Notes under the pieces: model-generated
Seen by the model: the letters and a program-made list of their open reading frames with translations, nothing else
What the model was told of the DNA's origin: nothing
The model's database searches: none
Shown: positions 59,296 to 64,000 of the stretch, piece after piece
Layout of the letters: each line of letters begins with the position of its first letter
How positions within the stretch are numbered: position 1 is the first letter of the stretch
Position numbers and translations under genes: made by a program
Source of the DNA: UBA935 sp031555615
Lineage (GTDB): Bacteria > Bacillota > Clostridia > Lachnospirales > Lachnospiraceae
Length of the DNA stretch: 64,000 nucleotides
Direction of reading: 5' to 3'
NCBI GenBank assembly: GCA_031555615.1
Contig: JAVBUF010000003.1
Location: 1-64,000, forward strand

Positions 59296-60672
59296 TCAAG
59301 GTTTCTTAACGAGAAGACAAACGGTTTCCACGTGCGCCGTCGCCGGAAACATATCCACCGCCGCCGCTCTCTCCACCACATACCCGGCCTTGATAAACTC
59401 TTCCAGATCCCGCACCAGGCTGGTAGGCTTACAGGATATATATAATAACCTCTCCATTCCATAATCAATAATCTTCTGCAAAGCCTTAGGATGCACACCA
59501 TCCCGAGGAGGATCCAAAATAATAAAATCCGGCTTCTCATCAATGCAATCCAACACCTTTAAAACATCACCGGCAATGAATTCACAATTTTGCAAAGTAT
59601 TCAGTTCAGCATTTTCCCTGGCTGCCAACACCGCTTCTTCGACAATTTCCACACCGATTACTTTTTCCGCCACCGGTGCCATCATCTGAGCGATGGTTCC
59701 AGTACCGCTGTACAGATCATAAATTACCGGTTTACGGCCTTCTTTTCCACTTATTTCCCCGATAAAAGCTCTCGCCGTTTCATAAAGTACCTCTGCTCCC
59801 AAAGAATTGGTCTGAAAAAAGGAAAAAGTTGAGATTTTAAATTTCATTCCCAGGATTTCTTCATAGAACCAATCCTGTCCGTAAAGAATCTCGGTCTTAT
59901 CACTTTTTACCACATCGGCAACCGAATCATTGATGATATGTAAAATTCCCTTAATCTTTCCGGTCAGGGCCAGATGTAAAAGTCCCTCCTGCCACAGTGT
60001 CAGATCATACTCTTCCTGGGAAGTGGTTACCAGAGCGATCAGAATATCTTCCGTCTTAGCAGCTTTCCGAACCAAAAGGTGACGCAGATAGCCTTCATGC
60101 TTTAATCGATGATAGAAGGAAAAACCCTCAAAATATTCTTTGGTAAATGTCAGAATGTTACGGTAATCCGTATCAACGATCTGACACTCTCCCACAGTCA
60201 CCACATCATAGAAACTGTTGCGTTTATGCATACCCAGTGACAGCGGGCCGTCTTTTTCTTCATCTCCAAAGGAAAATTCCATTTTATTGCGATAGCCGAA
60301 CTGTCTGGGACTTCCCTCGATCCCTTCCCAGCAGTATGGACTTCCCTGCTTATCCAGCACCGAATCCAACAGCCTTTTCACCTGTTCCTCCTTAATCGGT
60401 AACTGTGACTCATAGGGCAGGGACATAGAGGTGCAGCCGCCGCATAAACCAAAATGAGGACAGGGACTTTCTATTTCCGAAGCTGACTTTTTATCTACGG
60501 AAAGCAACCGTCCTTCGGGCTTCCCTTTTTTTATCTTATTTATCATCAGTGTAATCTGCTGCCCCGGCAGAGTATTCTTCACTACACAGTTTCCTTCCGC
60601 CGTTTCAACAATTCCCTTATTGGGATAATCCAGCCGGATTACTTTTCCTGATATAATCTGTCCTTTTTTCAT
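59296..60672 (-). CDS. rlmD: 23S rRNA (uracil-5-)-methyltransferase RlmD/RumA
   Basis: About 458 residues from the ATG at 60672 (a TTG at 60702 would add 10). N-terminal TRAM domain (KGQIISGKVIRLDYPNKGIV), then the iron-sulfur cysteines in ESPCPHFGLCGGCTSMSLPY, motifs FFQTNSLGAEVLYETARAFI, YDLYSGTGTIAQMMAPVAEK (SAM), FIILDPPRDGVHPKALQKII and LLYISCKPTSLVRDLEEFIK with the catalytic Cys. The last codons HVETVCLLVKKP are a known integration target in other Firmicutes. It methylates a uracil of 23S rRNA. Confidence 0.95.
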   Translation of the reverse strand: MKKGQIISGKVIRLDYPNKGIVETAEGNCVVKNTLPGQQITLMINKIKKGKPEGRLLSVDKKSASEIESPCPHFGLCGGCTSMSLPYESQLPIKEEQVKRLLDSVLDKQGSPYCWEGIEGSPRQFGYRNKMEFSFGDEEKDGPLSLGMHKRNSFYDVVTVGECQIVDTDYRNILTFTKEYFEGFSFYHRLKHEGYLRHLLVRKAAKTEDILIALVTTSQEEYDLTLWQEGLLHLALTGKIKGILHIINDSVADVVKSDKTEILYGQDWFYEEILGMKFKISTFSFFQTNSLGAEVLYETARAFIGEISGKEGRKPVIYDLYSGTGTIAQMMAPVAEKVIGVEIVEEAVLAARENAELNTLQNCEFIAGDVLKVLDCIDEKPDFIILDPPRDGVHPKALQKIIDYGMERLLYISCKPTSLVRDLEEFIKAGYVVERAAAVDMFPATAHVETVCLLVKKP

Positions 60673-60747
60673 TCTTTCGCTTACTCCGATCCATATTTTC
60701 AAAAGCGGAATGTACTTGCGTACATCCCGCCTTTAATTCGTTAAATC

Positions 60748-61050
60748 TTATAAATTTTTTTCTTCAAAGGCATCGTCACTATCACTGTCTTCTTCATCTT
60801 CGTCTTCAAAGAAATCATCGTCGAAATCATCGTCAAAATCATCTTCAAAGTCTTCCAGATAATCCGGGGTCAGATAGCGGTACACTGCATATGCAATAGC
60901 AGCAACTGCAGCGATAGCACCCATTATGGCAAATACCCAGAGAACAGTATTACTTTTTTTCTTTTCTTCTTTTCTATTTAAGAAGTCGTGTAAGTCACGT
61001 GTTTTAAACATATCTACCATCTCTTCCACCTTATTCCATCCACTGTTCAT
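60748..61050 (-). CDS. Small membrane protein with acidic tail
   Basis: A 100-residue protein: N-terminal amphipathic part (NKVEEMVDMFKTRDLHDFLN), one membrane helix about residues 34-57 (TVLWVFAIMGAIAAVAAIAY), then a cytosolic or outer tail of almost only Asp and Glu (FEDDFDDDFDDDFFEDEDEE). No enzyme motif. Genes of this kind lie near pcrA in several Clostridia; the function is unknown. A GAGGT ribosome site precedes the ATG. Confidence 0.8.
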   Translation of the reverse strand: MNSGWNKVEEMVDMFKTRDLHDFLNRKEEKKKSNTVLWVFAIMGAIAAVAAIAYAVYRYLTPDYLEDFEDDFDDDFDDDFFEDEDEEDSDSDDAFEEKNL

Positions 61051-61154
61051 ATTATTACCTCGCTTCCCTTTACTACTATCATTTTGTATATTATTTACCT
61101 TACTGATATATAATATAACATTTTTTTATGGAATTTGCTACCATTAATTTTATT

Positions 61155-63401
61155 TTATAACTTTACCAGCTTGGCAAAAGCGGCATACATAATCTTTTGT
61201 CCGGCCGTATCAAAATTCACAGTAACCTGGTAGTCTTTGGGCCCCTGGGCCAGTTCCAGAACCGTGCCTTCACCGTATTTTATATGTTTTACCCGGTCAC
61301 CGGCAAGGTATTCCGGGGTTGCTCCCATGGCGGGCATTCCTTTTCCGATGCCTTTTCCGATTCCGGCTGCTGCCAGTGAGCCGGTTCCACCGCCGGCAAT
61401 ATATGGTTTGTTTTCAAATGCCGTATACTTTTTCACCGGAACAGCCACCGGGATTTTCTTAGGAACACTTAACCGATTATCTAACAATTCCATCGGAATC
61501 TCTTTGACAAAACGGCTGACTGCATTGTACTGCGTCTCCCCTCGGATCATCCGCTGCTTGGCGCAGGTTAATGTCAGGTCTTCCTTAGCTCTGGTTATCC
61601 CGACATAGGCCAGACGTCGTTCCTCTTCAATTTCCGGCTCCGGATCGTCGGCTGCAATACTCATGTAACTGGGAAAAATCCCATCCTCCATACCGGCCAG
61701 GTAAACATGGGGGAACTCCAGCCCCTTGGCACTATGAATGGTCATCAGCAGCACTTTATTGGCATCATTTTCCACATGGTCGATGTCCGCCACCAGGGCC
61801 ACTTCTTCCAGAAATTCGCTTAAGGAAGCGTCATCATGGGTTTCCTCAAAGGAAACCACCTTACTTACCAATTCATCAATATTTTCAATCCGGCTCTCGG
61901 CATCCTCTTCATCAGAAGCTTCCAACTCGGTTATGTATCCAGTGGTTTCGATGATATCCCTCATCAACTCTTCCAAACCATAATATTCCAGCTTGCTCCG
62001 GAAGGCCTGAATCATATTGACGAAAGGAGCCAGCTTTGCCGCACTTTTGCCAATGGTCATAATCTGATCAGCTTCCCGCAAAGCATCATAAAAACTGATT
62101 TCCCGCTCATCCGCATATTCCTGGACTCTGATAATGGTGGTGGCGCCGATCCCTCTTTTAGGTACATTTATAATCCTTTTTACAGCCACATCATCCCGGC
62201 CGTTATCAACAGTTTTCAGATAGGCCAGCAAATCCTTGATCTCCCGGCGGGAATAAAAATTAGTTCCTCCTACCACATCATAGGGAATTCCCCGCAAAAC
62301 AAAACGTTCTTCCAGCAAACGTGCCTGGGCATTGGTTCGGAACAAGATCGCACAATCACCGTACTCAGCCTCCCCTTCTCGTTGTTTGTGGCGGATATCA
62401 TCGGTAATATATTCGGCTTCTTCATAAGCATTATCAAACTGCTTTAAATGAATCCGGCTGCCGCTGCCCTTATCCGTCCAAAGTGCCTTATCTTTACGTC
62501 CCTTATTATTACCGATTACCGCATTAGCGGCATCCAATACCGTCTGGGTGGAACGATAATTCTGCTCCAGCTTTATTACCACTGCCTCCGGATATACCTT
62601 TTCAAAGTCCAGAATATTGCGGATATTGGCTCCGCGGAACTTATAAATAGACTGGTCATCATCCCCCACCACGCAGATATTCCGGTATTTTGCCGCCAGG
62701 AGACGAATTAACTCAAACTGCACGGTATTAGTATCCTGATATTCATCCACCATAATATAGCGGAAACGTTCCTGGTATTGCTCCAGCACGTCCGGACAGT
62801 TTTTGAACAGCTCCACTGCTTTAACCAGTAAATCGTCAAAATCCACTGCATTGTTCTTGCGCAATGCTGCTTGATATTCCTTGTATACTTCGGCTATTTT
62901 CTTTTTATGATAATCCCCCATGGCATTTAACTCATATTCCATGGGCGAAATCAGTTCGTTCTTAGCCGAGGAAATTGCTGACAACAGGCTTCTTTCCTTT
63001 GTCATCTTGGTATCGACCTGTAATTTCTTGCAAATTTCCTTCATTACCGTTTTCTGATCATCCGTATCATAAATGGTAAAATTAGTATCATAGCCCAAAC
63101 GGTCAATGTATCTTCTTAAGATTCTGACACAGGTCGAGTGAAATGTCGTAACCCAGATACTTTCCGAACCGAAACCAACGATACTGTCTACCCTTTCTTT
63201 CATTTCACCGGCAGCTTTATTGGTAAAAGTTATAGCCATGATATTCCATGGATTGACGTGCTCTTCCTCAATCAAATAGGCAATCCTGTGGGTGAGGACC
63301 CGGGTCTTGCCGCTTCCTGCTCCCGCCAGCAATAAAACTGGGCCGTTTGTCGTGAAAACCCCCTTTTTTTGCTGTTCGTTCAGTGTATCATAAATACTCA
63401 T
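61155..63401 (-). CDS. pcrA: ATP-dependent DNA helicase PcrA/UvrD
   Basis: A 748-residue SF1A helicase. It starts LNEQQKKGVFTTNGPVLLLA with Walker A GAGSGKTRVLTHRIAYLI, motif Ia AITFTNKAAGEMKER, motif II IMVDEYQDTNTVQFELIRLL, motif III VVGDDDQSIYKFRGANIRNI, motif IV EQNYRSTQTVLDAANAVIGN, motif V VLLMTIHSAKGLEFPHVYLA and motif VI RRLAYVGITRAKEDLTLTCA. It unwinds 3'-5' in repair and in rolling-circle replication of plasmids. The C-terminus (VKHIKYGEGTVLELAQGPKD) is the RNA-polymerase-binding domain type. Confidence 0.97.
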   Translation of the reverse strand: MSIYDTLNEQQKKGVFTTNGPVLLLAGAGSGKTRVLTHRIAYLIEEEHVNPWNIMAITFTNKAAGEMKERVDSIVGFGSESIWVTTFHSTCVRILRRYIDRLGYDTNFTIYDTDDQKTVMKEICKKLQVDTKMTKERSLLSAISSAKNELISPMEYELNAMGDYHKKKIAEVYKEYQAALRKNNAVDFDDLLVKAVELFKNCPDVLEQYQERFRYIMVDEYQDTNTVQFELIRLLAAKYRNICVVGDDDQSIYKFRGANIRNILDFEKVYPEAVVIKLEQNYRSTQTVLDAANAVIGNNKGRKDKALWTDKGSGSRIHLKQFDNAYEEAEYITDDIRHKQREGEAEYGDCAILFRTNAQARLLEERFVLRGIPYDVVGGTNFYSRREIKDLLAYLKTVDNGRDDVAVKRIINVPKRGIGATTIIRVQEYADEREISFYDALREADQIMTIGKSAAKLAPFVNMIQAFRSKLEYYGLEELMRDIIETTGYITELEASDEEDAESRIENIDELVSKVVSFEETHDDASLSEFLEEVALVADIDHVENDANKVLLMTIHSAKGLEFPHVYLAGMEDGIFPSYMSIAADDPEPEIEEERRLAYVGITRAKEDLTLTCAKQRMIRGETQYNAVSRFVKEIPMELLDNRLSVPKKIPVAVPVKKYTAFENKPYIAGGGTGSLAAAGIGKGIGKGMPAMGATPEYLAGDRVKHIKYGEGTVLELAQGPKDYQVTVNFDTAGQKIMYAAFAKLVKL

Positions 63402-63426
63402 TTGATCTTTCCTTCCTTAAATTACC

Positions 63427-64000
63427 TTAACTCGTTCTTTTTTCTTTTATTTTCAAAAAAGCGGCGACCACACTGGGATCAAATTGTTTTCCGCTTTCAG
63501 CTTTTATAATATTTAGGGCGGTCTTTTCATCAAATGCCGCTTTATAACATCGTTCGGATACCAGGGCATCATAAACATCAGCCACTGCAACAATCCTTGC
63601 CACTAAGGGAATCTCCTCTCCCTTACGGCCTTCGGGATAGCCTTTTCCATCCCACCTTTCATGATGGTACGTGGCAATATCATACGCTGTATTAACAAAT
63701 TCTCCGTCTTCAATGCTGTTTAATGTTCTGCGGATAATCTGTCCGCCTTTACTGGGATGTTCCTTAATAATCGAAAACTCCTCTTCGGTTAATTTCCCCG
63801 GTTTATTAAGAATCGCATCCGGTGTCGCAATTTTACCGATATCATGCAAAGATGCCGCTGCTGAAATATTTTGAATATCCTTCTCGGTTAGTAAATCCTT
63901 AAATCGCTCGTCTTCCCTTAAAATATTGGCAACTGCTTCGGCATATCGGGTTGTCCGTCCGGTATGCTGGCCGGTATACACGTCCCGGCTTTCAATAATT
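63427..64000 (-). CDS. HD-GYP domain phosphodiesterase (truncated by window edge)
   Basis: The frame enters from the right edge (IIESRDVYTGQHTGRTTRYA) and ends at 63427, so only the catalytic C-terminus is visible. HD motif: SAAASLHDIGKIATPDAILN; further metal ligands in FSIIKEHPSKGGQIIR and YDIATYHHERWDGKGYPEGR, where GYP follows; final AVADVYDALVSERCYKAAFD. This matches HD-GYP enzymes that hydrolyse cyclic di-nucleotides such as c-di-GMP. It has a terminator-poor 25-base gap to pcrA; the N-terminal sensor lies outside the window. Confidence 0.92.
   Translation of the reverse strand, partial: IIESRDVYTGQHTGRTTRYAEAVANILREDERFKDLLTEKDIQNISAAASLHDIGKIATPDAILNKPGKLTEEEFSIIKEHPSKGGQIIRRTLNSIEDGEFVNTAYDIATYHHERWDGKGYPEGRKGEEIPLVARIVAVADVYDALVSERCYKAAFDEKTALNIIKAESGKQFDPSVVAAFLKIKEKRTS

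Overview
The window looks like a chromosome segment of an anaerobic, flagellated, probably spore-forming Firmicute, most likely a Lachnospiraceae-type Clostridium. The basis is AGGAGG-type ribosome sites throughout, TTGACA/TATAAT-type promoters, U-tracted intrinsic terminators, a GntR/LacI-type AraR, the pheA-DUF815-ppx-ppk gene order, and protein families (DUF5050, Hol_Tox, EFR1 ferredoxin, choice-of-anchor A) common in that group. No tRNA, rRNA or CRISPR array was seen. Species is not resolvable by eye.

Layout. 1-5.4 kb: an arabinose operon on the minus strand (araR, araA, an FGGY ribulokinase, araD, transketolase N-terminus cut by the window edge), with two near-identical AraR-type operators overlapping the araR and araA promoters. 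5.4-5.7 kb: a compact type I toxin-antitoxin candidate, a 27-residue holin-like toxin facing an antisense RNA gene. 5.8-13.5 kb: housekeeping genes (YbaK deacylase, SDR epimerase, ppk1, Ppx/GppA-HD, DUF815 ATPase, pheA). 13.6-17.3 kb: a lipoprotein-like DUF5050 protein, an acidic repeat protein, two HD hydrolases and a VanZ-like membrane protein. 17.4-29.0 kb: six tandem paralogous chemoreceptors, each with its own promoter and terminator. 29.0-29.3 kb: remnant of a corA-type gene next to an unidentified hairpin-rich scrap.

29.3-37.2 kb: a HAD hydrolase, a three-gene TerB-like / DUF2791 (BrxD-like) ATPase / Lhr-like helicase cassette that is a plausible genome-defence or stress system, and an ABC-F protein behind a leader ORF and terminator-type attenuator. 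37.2-39.1 kb: a very unusual cysteine/proline-repeat choice-of-anchor A protein with no signal peptide. 39.1-46.8 kb: YdeI-like protein, GH2 glycosidase, GNAT, CapK-like ligase, SDR epimerase, AraC regulator and a divergent GH29 fucosidase. 46.9-53.1 kb: amidase, acetyltransferases, an ECF sigma/anti-sigma pair, SRPBCC, CPBP protease and a flavodoxin-ferredoxin fusion.

53.2-59.3 kb is an accessory region: gene fragments, a two-gene AT-rich module encoding predicted membrane-inserting coiled-coil proteins, a RelBE toxin-antitoxin pair, a degraded DUF3788-like gene and a GNAT. It contains two displaced copies of the last codons of rlmD, whose intact copy lies at the right border (59.3-60.7 kb). 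The best reading is repeated site-specific insertion at the rlmD 3' end. 60.7-64 kb returns to core genes: an acidic-tail membrane protein, pcrA and an HD-GYP protein cut by the window edge.
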